NCBI RefSeq assembly: GCF_016406125.1
Contig: NZ_CP066339.1
Coordinates: 3,162,001-3,226,000, forward strand
Direction of reading: 5' to 3'
DNA from: Alicyclobacillus sp. SO9
Lineage (GTDB): Bacteria; Bacillota; Bacilli; Alicyclobacillales; Alicyclobacillaceae
DNA length: 64,000 bases
The notes below the pieces were generated by a model. The model made no database searches. It was not told the DNA's origin and saw nothing but the letters and a program-made list of their open reading frames with translations. Below are positions 19,143 to 27,956 of the stretch, piece by piece. Within the stretch, counting starts at the first letter, position 1, and each line of letters begins with the position of its first letter. Position numbers and translations under genes: made by a program.

Positions 19143-19670
19143 TTACTGCCTCCTCACGTGAATCGCCTTGGCTTTGCCACGTCCCGTTTGCAACGTCTCC
19201 CATTGGTGTGACCCAATATACCGATAAATGCCGGCGAACCTTGGATCCTCAGGTGTTCTGCCATAGTGCGGGAGAACAATTGCGATATGACCACGTTGAG
19301 AAATCATTGGATGTTCCTGGTCGATTGAGCTTTGCTGCACGAACGCTCCAGGATGCGTGTGTACGTCGGCGACGACAGACATGTTACGTTCCCGGCAAAT
19401 TGCCCACAGCCGGGGATACGCACTGGATCGAAGATAAATCCCCCCTGACTCGAGTGCCGTCGCATCTAAATCGTCGTATAGAACGGAGTCCTGAATAATT
19501 CTACGACCGTTGTCTCGAATTCTGCCCAACAGAAAAGCCCCGCTTTCACGTTCACCTGCACTTCGAGCATTGAGATCCGCTATCAAGTCACGCCATTGAG
19601 ATGGAGATGTGCTAATTACGGCTGAGGGCCCGACGAGTCCCTCGATAATCCGGCGAATAAAGGCAATCAT
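19143..19670 (-). CDS. JAB/MPN-type deubiquitinase-like peptidase
   Basis: 175 residues with a JAMM zinc motif: Glu42 in RESGAFLLG, then His104 and His106 in VHTHPG and Ser114-x-x-Asp117. Such enzymes cleave isopeptide bonds or process ubiquitin-like precursors. Its start overlaps the E2-like gene by 59 bases, implying coupling. Place in the operon: Ubl, E2-like, JAB, E1, nucleotidase. Confidence 0.87.
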   Translation of the reverse strand: MIAFIRRIIEGLVGPSAVISTSPSQWRDLIADLNARSAGERESGAFLLGRIRDNGRRIIQDSVLYDDLDATALESGGIYLRSSAYPRLWAICRERNMSVVADVHTHPGAFVQQSSIDQEHPMISQRGHIAIVLPHYGRTPEDPRFAGIYRYIGSHQWETLQTGRGKAKAIHVRRQ

Positions 19671-20100
19671 AAATGAGCCCCAGGTAATGGGTTATCTCCT
19701 TTCTTGGGTTCCATACGGCCTTTGGATATTCCGTCTTCCAATTTTCGTGACACTGCAACGCTACTCTGTCGGTTGGGAGATAGAGAGCATTCGGATTCCA
19801 TTCTGGCCGAAACACGGTATTTACGTAACCTTGCCCCGCTGGCCAGAGGTTCCTGTCCAGCACGCAATTACTGTCAACATTCCATGGCACCGCTGTGGGA
19901 GCGTCCTGTGGATAATTCGAACATTCAAAGCAAAATACGTACTCACTAGGAGACTGCGGTCTTTCTACAGCGGATACAGCAATCCACACTTGGGGCCAAT
20001 CCATCCGCACAACCCGCCACCAACCTCGAGATACCCCGTCCTGAAAAGCACCGCTAGCGCTATGCTGTTCAAACACCTGATGATCTGGTCCCATCTCCAT
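19612..20100 (-). CDS. Candidate E2-like conjugating protein
   Basis: 162 residues. Its ATG immediately follows the stop of the ubiquitin-like gene. It contains FECSNYPQDAPT (resembling the YPxxxP of E2 folds), an alternating Trp/Pro-rich middle, NALYLPTDRVALQCHENW near 110 and a C-terminal helix pair beginning EITHYLGLIYDCL. Position between a Ubl and a JAB gene is where an E2 is found in bacterial ubiquitin-like operons. The catalytic cysteine is not certain; Cys in ALQCHENW and NVDSNCVL are candidates. The assignment leans on context. Confidence 0.6.
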   Translation of the reverse strand: MEMGPDHQVFEQHSASGAFQDGVSRGWWRVVRMDWPQVWIAVSAVERPQSPSEYVFCFECSNYPQDAPTAVPWNVDSNCVLDRNLWPAGQGYVNTVFRPEWNPNALYLPTDRVALQCHENWKTEYPKAVWNPRKEITHYLGLIYDCLYSPDYRGTRRALSRN

Positions 20101-20595
20101 TCACCCCTGCGGACGATCCCGATGGACGATCTCGAACTGTAATTCGCAATTTGGGAACTCAACCAAACTCCCGATGTGAACGTTTGAAGCCGGTTGCTCG
20201 CTACCACCCATCACCTGAAGAATTGATTCCGCCGCATCTTCAGGTGAAAAGTTGAATCCGTCTGGACCAGTTGCCCATTCAAATACTCGCTTGACCGTCG
20301 TAGCCGGTGAAAATCCCTCTTCAGTTTTTAGGTTGTTGTACCAGACAGAGACCTTTACCTCGTGACACCGATGGCAATGAATACGGCGGTCATCGAGGTC
20401 GCCATTCGATAGCTGAGTGCCGTGTTCCAATGCCGCTACTTCATCTTCAAAGCCAACCCAGATTTCCTGACCTGTTTCTGAGAAAGGAAGTCCAAGACTA
20501 TGTGCTTTTTGTATTACTTCCTCTACTGTGACGTCTGCTTCCACCTCAACAACTTCAATTTCGTTAATGCCTTCTCCCTGAACAAATAATCTCAT
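20101..20595 (-). CDS. Ubiquitin-like protein, probably two beta-grasp units
   Basis: 164 residues from the ATG at 20595, preceded by AAGGGG; an upstream in-frame extension crosses the promoter. The first ~75 residues read as a beta-grasp (MRLFVQGEGINEIEVVEVEA strand pair, then VEEVIQKAHSLGLP helix). After a CHRCHEVKVSVWY junction a second similar unit starts with KVSVWYNNL. The chain ends in RDRPQG, an exposed C-terminal Gly as needed for E1 activation. A two-unit Ubl resembles the ISG15-like BilA. First gene of the operon. Confidence 0.75.
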   Translation of the reverse strand: MRLFVQGEGINEIEVVEVEADVTVEEVIQKAHSLGLPFSETGQEIWVGFEDEVAALEHGTQLSNGDLDDRRIHCHRCHEVKVSVWYNNLKTEEGFSPATTVKRVFEWATGPDGFNFSPEDAAESILQVMGGSEQPASNVHIGSLVEFPNCELQFEIVHRDRPQG

Positions 20596-20688
20596 CACAA
20601 ATAACCCCTTTAATTGGTTGTATGAAGAACCTGTATGGTAAACGCAGATAGACTGCGGTATTTCCGTAACACTATCGATGTATTTGTT

Positions 20689-20707
20689 TTCAACAGAAAC
20701 CGTTGAA
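20689..20707. promoter_or_regulatory. Inverted repeat operator candidate, site 1
   Basis: TTCAACAGAAACCGTTGAA, with complementary arms TTCAAC and GTTGAA. It lies 94 bases upstream of the ubiquitin-like gene. The same arms with the same spacing occur at 21347-21365. Confidence 0.6.
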
Positions 20708-20741
20708 TTCCAATATGTAAAAGAGGTCAAGTGACCTCAAG

Positions 20742-21323
20742 TTACTCTAAATGAAACGTAAGTGGTAGGACAGGTCGATACATATACTGGCGGCCACCTT
20801 CGGGTAGAACGGATTCTACTCGAATGATGAGTCGTTGTTGATATAACTGGGATAACTTTGTGCTTGCGAGATTGATTTCATGTCCTGCAATATCTGCAAG
20901 AGCCCTTGCAGTTTCCACATGCTGATTGTAAACAGCTCGTAATACATTGACAAGCATCGGTTTAACCTTTCCAAGAAGAAATAGACCTTCAGACCTAATC
21001 TCCAAAAGCGAATGTTTCTTTGTCCTCTCTAGCGCAACCAATATATTCTCTCTATGCCATTCCATTAAATTAGATAGAACCAGATAACGCAAACCTAATT
21101 CGTTATTTACGATTCGATTCATTAGCATAACGACCAATTCGTCAGACCCTGAGTAATCTAGGAATTGCACTCCCTCAAAATCCAAATTGACAATACTCTC
21201 ATTAGACGTTCCTTGGATAACGGTGATAACTCTTTCCCTTACTTGCCTTCCGTATGGTCTCGTGGCAAGATACGGTGCCCCCACAATGGCCCTTAGGTAT
21301 TCAGCAACGGGTATACGTAGCAT
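20742..21323 (-). CDS. STAS-like protein with C-terminal winged-helix-like region
   Basis: 193 residues. Residues 30-90 resemble a STAS/DUF4325 fold: SIVNLDFEGVQFLDYSGSDELVV. The last ~60 residues (HEINLASTKLSQLYQQRLIIRVE, GGRQYMYRPV) look like a winged helix with a wing hairpin. It may switch transcription in response to its ATPase partner at 21399-22253. An operator-like dyad lies just before its start, another before the ubiquitin-like operon downstream. Confidence 0.6.
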   Translation of the reverse strand: MLRIPVAEYLRAIVGAPYLATRPYGRQVRERVITVIQGTSNESIVNLDFEGVQFLDYSGSDELVVMLMNRIVNNELGLRYLVLSNLMEWHRENILVALERTKKHSLLEIRSEGLFLLGKVKPMLVNVLRAVYNQHVETARALADIAGHEINLASTKLSQLYQQRLIIRVESVLPEGGRQYMYRPVLPLTFHLE

Positions 21324-21346
21324 AGTTCTCCCCCGAATCTACGTTT

Positions 21347-21365
21347 TCAACAAATTCCGTTGAAT
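21347..21365. promoter_or_regulatory. Inverted repeat operator candidate, site 2
   Basis: TTCAACAAATTCCGTTGAA, sharing TTCAACA and CCGTTGAA with site 1. It lies 24 bases upstream of the STAS-like gene. Confidence 0.6.
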
Positions 21366-21398
21366 TCGTTGATAGACTACCATCTAACGGCTTGGTTG

Positions 21399-22253
21399 TC
21401 AACCAATTGGGATTGTCATATCTATTTGAGTTCCAGGGAAGTATGTCAGGTCACTATATTCACGGTTTGTTCCTGCATTAGATATTACAAGTTTTCCTGT
21501 GCCAGAACGGATGGATAAGAGTCCATGCGCTTCATCCCGTATGAATTTCGATAGTTGTGTTAATCCTAGCCCTCCTCCTCCTTCTCTGGATGTGACATCT
21601 GGTTCAATTGAAAGCTTAATAGCATCTAAATCTGACCAACTCGGTCGTAGAGTCTTATACCGTTTCTCCAAGGAAGCCGCTATTCCGATACCCAAATCCA
21701 TAATGCCAACCTTGACCATAGGCTGTGGGTACTCATACCGTTGGACAGCGACATATCCCATATCCTTACTATGATAGACGTTCTCACAAATTTCCACGAT
21801 ATTTATGCCAATTTTGTGTATGAGGGCTCTCTTCAGGGATGTCTCTCTGCTTAAGATCATGACCATTCGGTTCATCAGTGATCCAGCGATATCCACAACG
21901 GCCCAATTTGACACGAACTCTAGCTTGGATACCTCTAACAGTGGACTATCACGTCGACTAGGCAATGACAATAGCAAACCTTTATGGAAATCGCCATAAT
22001 TCCTGAAAGTATTAAAGAAGTTCATTCGATTCATATATGTCGCTATTTTTCGTGGGGGGGGTACGATTTGTGGCCTTATCCCCAATTGACTATTACAGTA
22101 GCGAGCAGCCGTAATGAGACCAATTAGACCATAAGGTTCAATAAAAGTGATATTCCGAAGATTGAATACGACTTCGGTCTTTGAATCCGTAGTTACCAGC
22201 TCTTTGATGCTTCTTTCAAAAGCTGAATTACCTAATGAGCCTTGAAGTATCAT
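21399..22253 (-). CDS. STAS plus GHKL-type ATPase fusion
   Basis: 284 residues, GGAGGGC before the ATG. Residues 1-100 look like a STAS fold (TEVVFNLRNITFIEPYGLIGL). The second half carries GHKL motifs: GINIVEICENVYHSKD (N-box), KVGIMDLGIGI (DxGxG) and GGGGLGLTQL (G2 box), as in anti-sigma-factor kinases. Paired with the STAS/winged-helix gene 75 bases downstream it suggests a partner-switching module. What it senses is unknown. Confidence 0.75.
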   Translation of the reverse strand: MILQGSLGNSAFERSIKELVTTDSKTEVVFNLRNITFIEPYGLIGLITAARYCNSQLGIRPQIVPPPRKIATYMNRMNFFNTFRNYGDFHKGLLLSLPSRRDSPLLEVSKLEFVSNWAVVDIAGSLMNRMVMILSRETSLKRALIHKIGINIVEICENVYHSKDMGYVAVQRYEYPQPMVKVGIMDLGIGIAASLEKRYKTLRPSWSDLDAIKLSIEPDVTSREGGGGLGLTQLSKFIRDEAHGLLSIRSGTGKLVISNAGTNREYSDLTYFPGTQIDMTIPIG

Positions 22254-22507
22254 GCGCCCTCCGAAGGTACAATCTTATCAATCACAAATCATGAAGGTTT
22301 TCCTCTATACTCATACAAAGTTCCCTCTATAGTCACATTCTACCATATCTTCCTGAGCCCAGATACTACTGTTTTGCTTATCAGACACTCCTAACAGGTC
22401 AGCTGTTGCAAAGTAACAGATATCCGCTCCATAGCAGAAACTACTGTATTGACTTATAGATGCATTCCTTATTTGCCTTGCTGTCCATTCTATAATCCAT
22501 TGAGATA

Positions 22508-22852
22508 TTACAAGAGAGAAATCCCCAAAGTGACCGTTGCCATTCCTTTCACAAAGTCTCCCTTGCCCCCGAAAGAGGGATGACGGACTGTAGCAAAACG
22601 AAGTACAGAGTCACCAATCCTCAATTTCCCAGTGGACTCTGATACATAGGGCTTGAGTCCTGTCTCTGCCTTCCTTCCCACAGCTACAACCATATCCAAT
22701 TCATACATCCCCACCAATTGTTCCAAGAATCCTCTACCCTCTTGCAACTCTCCTGTCACTGGGGCTCTGTTTGACTGTACATTGTCGAACTTGTAAGGAT
22801 GCCAAGGGAATGAATTCCATAGAAGAGGCAATGTATCTGTTCCAACCTTCAC
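22508..22852 (-). pseudogene. Truncated uracil-DNA glycosylase-like gene
   Basis: About 114 codons align with the C-terminal half of the intact homolog at 50949-51593: LLWNSFPWHPYK against VMWNAFPWHPHQ, NRAPVTGELQEG, VVAVGRKAE and VRHPSFGGKGDF. The N-terminal half with the GEAPG glycosylase motif is missing. The region upstream (22853 on) is an unrelated decayed acetyltransferase. Confidence 0.75.
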
Positions 22853-22879
22853 ATGGTTTTGTTGCCTTTTAATAAGGGT

Positions 22880-23200
22880 TAACGGCAGTGCCTTGCCGAT
22901 ACCCTGTCCACGAGAAATTCTGGTTCTACATACATTCCGTAGATATTTCCTGTATGTGCAGTCTGCAGGCTATTTTCAAGTACAAAATTGACGATGCCAA
23001 TCAACGACTGATTGTCATCGAAAGATCCCAGAGTCAACTGGTCTGCCGTAGTTTGTATCCGCTCGACAAAATTTTTAAAGGTTTGGTCGCCTCTTGCTCA
23101 TATGTTGATCCAAAAGAATCAGGCTCGTTCTCTTAACTCCCGTAATCTAACTACCTGACACATCCGGGCGGCGTATTCATCCAAAAGTCGAATGTTCACA
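22880..23200 (-). pseudogene. Decayed GNAT acetyltransferase fragment
   Basis: Minus-strand frames give YEQEATKPL, a frameshift, FVERIQTTADQLTLGSFDD, then SLIGIVNFVLENS and GNIYGMYVEPEF, the N-terminal beta-strands of a GNAT acetyltransferase. At least one frameshift and a stop interrupt it, and the acetyl-CoA loop and everything after are lost. Confidence 0.6.
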
Positions 23201-23239
23201 AATTCACTGCCAATCACGCCTGTCCAAATAAACCTATCA

Positions 23240-23797
23240 TTACGACGTTTCGTCTGCGAACCGTCTATCAAACTCGTCCCTAGTCATCCCATAGTATATT
23301 TCATCGAAGAACTTCCCGTGAGAATAAATCATGTTTCTTAATTGTCCTTCTCGGTTGAAACCTAGCTTCTCGTGCAGCGTTAGTGACGGATGATTAAACG
23401 AATACACATGCGGAGTGACCTTTTGATATCGCAACTCATGAAAATAGTAGCGTAGCACAAGAAGAATTATCTCCGTCGCATAGCCCTTTCCCTGATGTTG
23501 TAAGCTCACTGCTAAACCGTACTTAAAAGTGCCAAACCTCCGATTGCATTTGAAAGTATCAATAGTGCCAACGGGCTGACCCTCCGAATTCTCCGCCACC
23601 CATCGGAATGAATCATCGTTCCTTTGCTTCGTCATTTCTTCATCAAACCAATTTTGTAAACGTTGCATCGATTGTGGGAAATATACAACATCAACGTTGC
23701 GGGATATGTCATCATCGAAAGTTTCAAATAACGAGATATCTGATGGGACCATAGCACGCAACCTAATAATGCGACCCTGCCAATCATTCGTAGTCAT
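23240..23797 (-). CDS. GNAT acetyltransferase (RimJ/RimL-like)
   Basis: 185 residues, GGAGGAAGGAAT before the ATG. RLRAMVPSDISLFETFDDD at the start, PVGTIDTFKCNRRFGTFKYGLAV (strands 4-5), HQGKGYATEIILLVLRYYF (acetyl-CoA loop) and HEKLGFNREGQLRN are the GNAT order. It is complete. It would transfer an acetyl group to an amine; substrate unknown. Confidence 0.88.
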   Translation of the reverse strand: MTTNDWQGRIIRLRAMVPSDISLFETFDDDISRNVDVVYFPQSMQRLQNWFDEEMTKQRNDDSFRWVAENSEGQPVGTIDTFKCNRRFGTFKYGLAVSLQHQGKGYATEIILLVLRYYFHELRYQKVTPHVYSFNHPSLTLHEKLGFNREGQLRNMIYSHGKFFDEIYYGMTRDEFDRRFADETS

Positions 23798-23910
23798 ATT
23801 CCTTCCTCCATTTCAGATAAATGGTATCTGTGCTATGGAACTGCCCGTAAGCTACAGACTCGACAAGTATGTACTTATAAACAAATCCTTCTCAGACATA
23901 AGCCCTCGTA

Positions 23911-24588
23911 TTACAGCCTGGTGTTATTCACTTTTGCAATGACACTATCTTGCCCACCGACAATCGCCGTATCAGCCATTCCCACGAACAATCCATTGTC
24001 GACGACGCCAGTTATCGCATTAAGTTTCCTATCCAAGCCTTGTGGGTCGTTAATGGTGTTAAACGTACAGTCCAGAATGTAATTACCGTTATCTGTAACG
24101 AAGGGAACATCTTTCTCCATCCGTAACTTTGGAACACAATCCAATTCAGCGACTCGGTTACTTGTAATATTCCACCCAAATTGTACAATCTCCACGGGGA
24201 GAACGAATCTGCCAAGAGTAGAGACACATTTTGAATCGTCAACGACTACGATAAAACGGCGAGATATTGATGCCACCATTTTCTCCCGAAATAATGCGCC
24301 TCCTCCACCCTTGATAAGGTTGAAATTCTCATCAATCTCATCTGCACCATCTATAGTAAGGTCTAATCCACGACATTCGAAAATATCTCTAAGTTGAATT
24401 CCCAGTTCAGTTGCGAGCACTTCTGTCTTCTTCGATGTAGCTACACAGGAGACAGTAAGTCCTCTTTGGACGAATTCAGCCAGTTTCAAAATCGACCAGT
24501 AAACCGTTGATCCTGTTCCTAGACCCAAAATCATTCCATCTTCAACGTATTCAACAGCTTTTTCGCCAGCGAGCCGTTTAGCGTCCAT
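23911..24588 (-). CDS. rpiA: Ribose-5-phosphate isomerase A
   Basis: 225 residues from the ATG at 24588 with GAGGAG upstream; full length for the family. Diagnostic motifs are GLGTGSTVYW (residue ~20), DLTIDGADEID, LIKGGGGALFREK and a C-terminal GITGVVDNGLF-like segment (here AITGVVDNGLFVG). It interconverts ribose-5-phosphate and ribulose-5-phosphate. A housekeeping gene is unusual inside this mobile-rich region; it lies 110 bases after the DUF523 gene. It may be an extra copy. Confidence 0.93.
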   Translation of the reverse strand: MDAKRLAGEKAVEYVEDGMILGLGTGSTVYWSILKLAEFVQRGLTVSCVATSKKTEVLATELGIQLRDIFECRGLDLTIDGADEIDENFNLIKGGGGALFREKMVASISRRFIVVVDDSKCVSTLGRFVLPVEIVQFGWNITSNRVAELDCVPKLRMEKDVPFVTDNGNYILDCTFNTINDPQGLDRKLNAITGVVDNGLFVGMADTAIVGGQDSVIAKVNNTRL

Positions 24589-24698
24589 AAAAATAACTCC
24601 TCTCATAACGGTCCTATGCAGGGAGATTGGTAAGGCGATATTCTGCCCGCTTGCGACATACGACAAGGGAGACTGGTACTGCATATCGATGCACATAG

Positions 24699-25169
24699 CT
24701 ATTTTGTGTCTTCATCTGAAACTACAAGCCCATTTCTTATTAACAGTGCAGTTGTGACTCCCACACCCTCTTTTTTGTTACCTGAAAAAGAACCATCGTA
24801 TATGAAGTTGCTGCCACAAGAAGGACTGTTCTTTTTGAGTATTGCCGTGGTTGCTCTGATAGTCTCTGCAACGTTTAGCGTTCGATAAGCTCCATTAATA
24901 AAGCTCTGGGTAACATCATTTCCGTGACTATCGATCACTCTGGCTGTACCGTCAATCACGTCAAACCCATCCCCGCCCACAATTTCTGCTGGAAACCTCG
25001 GCGTCGGAAGTCCTCCTAATTGTTCGGGACATACTGGAACAGCCTCTCTGCTTTGAACTAACTTCTCAACTTCTGGACTCAATGCAGACTTATTATCATA
25101 TCGACACTTGCATCCGATCAGACAAGAGCTAACAATTTTTATAGTAATCGCCTCCCGAGAGATGCTCAT
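24699..25169 (-). CDS. DUF523 family protein
   Basis: 156 residues from a likely ATG at 25169, with only AAGGAC as ribosome binding site; the frame is open 25 codons further. IKIVSSCLIGCKCRYD, VPVCPEQLGGLPTPR, AEIVGGDGFDVIDG and LKKNSPSCGS are DUF523 (YbbK-like) signatures with conserved cysteines that may bind metal. Function is uncertain in the literature as I know it. Upstream neighbour of rpiA. Confidence 0.85.
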   Translation of the reverse strand: MSISREAITIKIVSSCLIGCKCRYDNKSALSPEVEKLVQSREAVPVCPEQLGGLPTPRFPAEIVGGDGFDVIDGTARVIDSHGNDVTQSFINGAYRTLNVAETIRATTAILKKNSPSCGSNFIYDGSFSGNKKEGVGVTTALLIRNGLVVSDEDTK

Positions 25170-25345
25170 GTCCTTATGAAGACACAGTTTTTGATGGGGC
25201 TCCGTGCATTTCGTGTTGCACGAAGCTGCCCGAGCACTGAACAAGAGCGACGCAACGCTGACGCATTTTCATGCAAATTGCTCGTAGTAAAGATCCATCA
25301 CCACGTCCTCTGTGTATTGTCCCGATACCATCACAAGGAGGGATT

Positions 25346-26419
25346 CTATCGAGATGCTAAGGGTTTTGTGGAACTGTAATGTTTACTCTTGAAAGCTATC
25401 ATCTGCTCCCGGTCGCCCTTTGTGAACGTCACCAGAGCAGTTTCCACACGACTCTTGGCACAGCAGGACCAGGTTGCCCTCACGTACTTCCAACCAGCTT
25501 GCAGTCGGGCATCATACGCTTCACGCATCCCCGGACACGAATCAAATATGGGATTCAACATGACTCCATTGCAATCCCTCCTTCCACCATCGTGGGTCGA
25601 ATCTTCTTTCGAAGTAGCCTCTTTCTCATCAATCGGCGCTGCGCATTCAGTTTGCGTGGTACTTTTACCTTCACTCAGTGTCCGTTCTGCGGAAAAATCT
25701 CTCAGAACCCCGATGACACTCTTTGTCTTTCTATATGGTCGTTCCACAAAATCCAGAATAGTAGAACGTGTCAAAACGATCAGCCATACGACCATCCCGA
25801 TCATCAGTCCAAATACCACAAGAATTTGAAAATCATCTATGGCATTTTTGGCGAAATGTAAAATAGCGTTAATGAAGCCCGACCATAGGGGAATCACTAG
25901 TGCTAACGCTATACCGGGGCCGAACAAACCTTGAAATTTTTGTTCATCCGCTCGCTGGCTCAGTAATATAATAATGACAGTCATTTTTTCTATTGAGAGA
26001 AGTTCTTTTTCTTTTAAGTATTCCCAAAATTCATCTTTCCTACGAGAGTCTAGCTTCTCTCTCCATCTCATTTTTTTAGTCGACGATATTGCTGACTCTG
26101 CCTGATAGAATTTGTTGACTTTTCTTCTCTCCATTACTATTCGTATCACAATCGTACCGAAGGCAAGAAATAGCACTATAATCGTTCCCCAGAATCCCCA
26201 CGTATTCCACTTCGCCCATTTTATCTTAAACCCTATTCCCAATATCAGAGAACCGACAACTGCAAGAATGTATACGCCGAGATATATAGCGAGAAGCACG
26301 TGAGCCAACAATGGAAATTTGAGCGCTCTATCGATTAACCTTTTCTGACTTAATTCGTTGGTGTACTTGTCCACTACCTCGTCGACTATAATACCTCTAT
26401 CCGATTTGTCATCTACCAT
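25346..26419 (-). CDS. Multi-pass membrane protein, unknown
   Basis: 357 residues from the ATG at 26419. Four likely membrane segments: residues ~42-64, ~74-96, ~168-190 and ~195-220, in two pairs separated by a charged helical stretch (RRKVNKFYQAES... to EKMTV). The C-terminal 110 residues are soluble, with several cysteines. Family not recognised. It could be a membrane effector or an unrelated gene. Confidence 0.6.
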   Translation of the reverse strand: MVDDKSDRGIIVDEVVDKYTNELSQKRLIDRALKFPLLAHVLLAIYLGVYILAVVGSLILGIGFKIKWAKWNTWGFWGTIIVLFLAFGTIVIRIVMERRKVNKFYQAESAISSTKKMRWREKLDSRRKDEFWEYLKEKELLSIEKMTVIIILLSQRADEQKFQGLFGPGIALALVIPLWSGFINAILHFAKNAIDDFQILVVFGLMIGMVVWLIVLTRSTILDFVERPYRKTKSVIGVLRDFSAERTLSEGKSTTQTECAAPIDEKEATSKEDSTHDGGRRDCNGVMLNPIFDSCPGMREAYDARLQAGWKYVRATWSCCAKSRVETALVTFTKGDREQMIAFKSKHYSSTKPLASR

Positions 26420-26850
26420 CAACGATACACCTGCGTTCGTTCAAATTTCGCATCCAAAGTTTACCGATAGATACAGATTTAATATATCAGAACGAGCATC
26501 GACAAGATACATTGATCCCCTCTGAAATTTTATCAATCAATACGTCTCGCTTTGCAAACCGAATGCAGAACTCTCGCAAAGTTTGTGAAGGAGAGCTTAT
26601 GAGAGGTGTTCGAAATTAGAAGTCCCGTGAAAATCGTGTCTGCAACACCTTCATGATCTCGGCACCCCGATCTCTAAACGTCCTTTGTCACAGATGCACA
26701 TCAGTGTGACGGCATATTTGTCCACATTCCCCAGTAGCCACTACCCGTTCAAATTTCTTAGCGCACACCTTGCATTATCGTGTAAAAGTCCTTTACGCTC
26801 CTGACATCACTTGGTATAGCAGTAGCAAGTCCAGAAGGAGGTGGATAAAT
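26420..26850. other. Intergenic stretch
   Basis: No gene or repeat that I can support, apart from the leader of the gene at 26851. Confidence 0.4.
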
Positions 26851-27324
26851 ATGGATATTACACAGTATCAAAACACAAGTGCCGTGCTTGACGAAAATTC
26901 AGCAGAAGCGGGCACTAACCAGACCGACGACATTACCAGCGCCGGCGATTCGGCGACCTTTTTTTGCGAGGAGGGTAAGCACTGGGTATCTAGGGACGAG
27001 GCATTGTATCCACGTGCCGAAAACCCAGCCATATGCAAAGCATGTGCGGCTGAACGCAAACGGCAGCGTAAACAAACTCAGCAGCGTGAGGAAGCGAAGA
27101 AACAGTCCGTGATGGGCCAAATTCCCGACCGGGAATTGCGAGGGAGTCAAAAGCGAGCCACTTTCACCCTCTCCAAATATGCTCTGACCGCCTTAGATGT
27201 GCTGAGCGTGGGATCCTCGGCGTCTGAAGTGGCAGAAGCAGCTATCATGAGTTACCTACAGAGTCAGGATGTGGACGTGATTTCTTTTGTTGGCAAAATG
27301 TTTGAGCAACTCGCCACTAAATAA
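26851..27324 (+). CDS. RHH-like DNA-binding protein with zinc-ribbon-like N-terminus
   Basis: 157 residues from the ATG at 26851, behind GGAGGTG. A Cys cluster (FFCEEGKHWVSRDEA then CKACAAERKRQRK) suggests a small zinc-binding unit and a basic helix. The C-terminal part, KRATFTLSKYALTALD and ASEVAEAAIMSYL, has the strand-helix-helix pattern of CopG/Arc-type ribbon-helix-helix proteins. Upstream of a palindromic iteron cluster (27833-27880) and the replication gene, so control of replication or partition is plausible. Confidence 0.55.
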   Translation: MDITQYQNTSAVLDENSAEAGTNQTDDITSAGDSATFFCEEGKHWVSRDEALYPRAENPAICKACAAERKRQRKQTQQREEAKKQSVMGQIPDRELRGSQKRATFTLSKYALTALDVLSVGSSASEVAEAAIMSYLQSQDVDVISFVGKMFEQLATK

Positions 27325-27340
27325 CCCCGCCAAAGCGGGG
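27325..27340 (+). terminator. Short GC hairpin after the RHH-like gene
   Basis: CCCCGC-caaa-GCGGGG overlaps the stop codon region. No T run follows, so termination is uncertain. Confidence 0.45.
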
Positions 27341-27956
27341 TACATACAGATAACATGACAATCCACTTTCTTGCCATAAATGGATGAAGACAGTGATAAT
27401 GCCCTTTCAATTGCAGCCTGAGTTAAGGCACCATCAGCTTCATAGCAACTGGTTTACTGCACCGAGATTGGCTTGAAGGCCATCTCTCATCACTGCCTCC
27501 ATGGAAGATACTCATTACTTCCCACGCTACTCCACAGGTATTTGATCCCTTGAAAAACGCATCCTGGGGGCCAGACTCTCACTTTAGATGATTTATAGGT
27601 GATTACATGGCTAGTTACAGATAGAGCCGGTGCGAGCGATTCTGCAGCAGTAGGAGGTCCTGAGACGGGATTTTTACGTTATATTCGTCTCGAATGAGCT
27701 ATTTTCGGCCGTTTTCGCCCATGTTTTCTCCTATACGTCCCTAAAGACTATCCGGAATTTGAAATCGCTCAGGAGTGGTGAAAATCGCTCCTGAAGAGTC
27801 CTCGGTGTTAGGTCAAGTCAGCTAGTAAGCAATGGTACACTATAGTGGACTAGTCGCCTATAGTGCACTATAGTGTACCAACTGGTGTCTAAGGCTATCC
27901 CCCACGAGCAGCTAGAGAGTCACTAACATAGGGCCCCAGCCTTGATAAAACTTTGC
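27341..27956. other. Non-coding control region candidate
   Basis: No gene. It contains GAGACG...CGTCTC arms (27663-27693), a repeated AAATCGCTC with CAGGAG and CTCCTG between (27761-27797) and the iteron-palindrome at 27833-27880. Such a density of repeats resembles a plasmid control or origin region. Confidence 0.45.
27833..27880. repeat. Palindromic iteron cluster
   Basis: Perfect 15-bp inverted arms: TGGTACACTATAGTG (27833-27847) and CACTATAGTGTACCA (27866-27880). The inner 10-mer CACTATAGTG is itself a palindrome and occurs twice, with a third partial copy (CTATAGTG, 27858-27865). This looks like a multi-site operator, partition site or replication iteron. Confidence 0.65.

Noticed and set aside
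27341-27956. A CRISPR array
   Set aside because: The repeats are short, palindromic and irregularly spaced, with no regular spacers and no cas genes.
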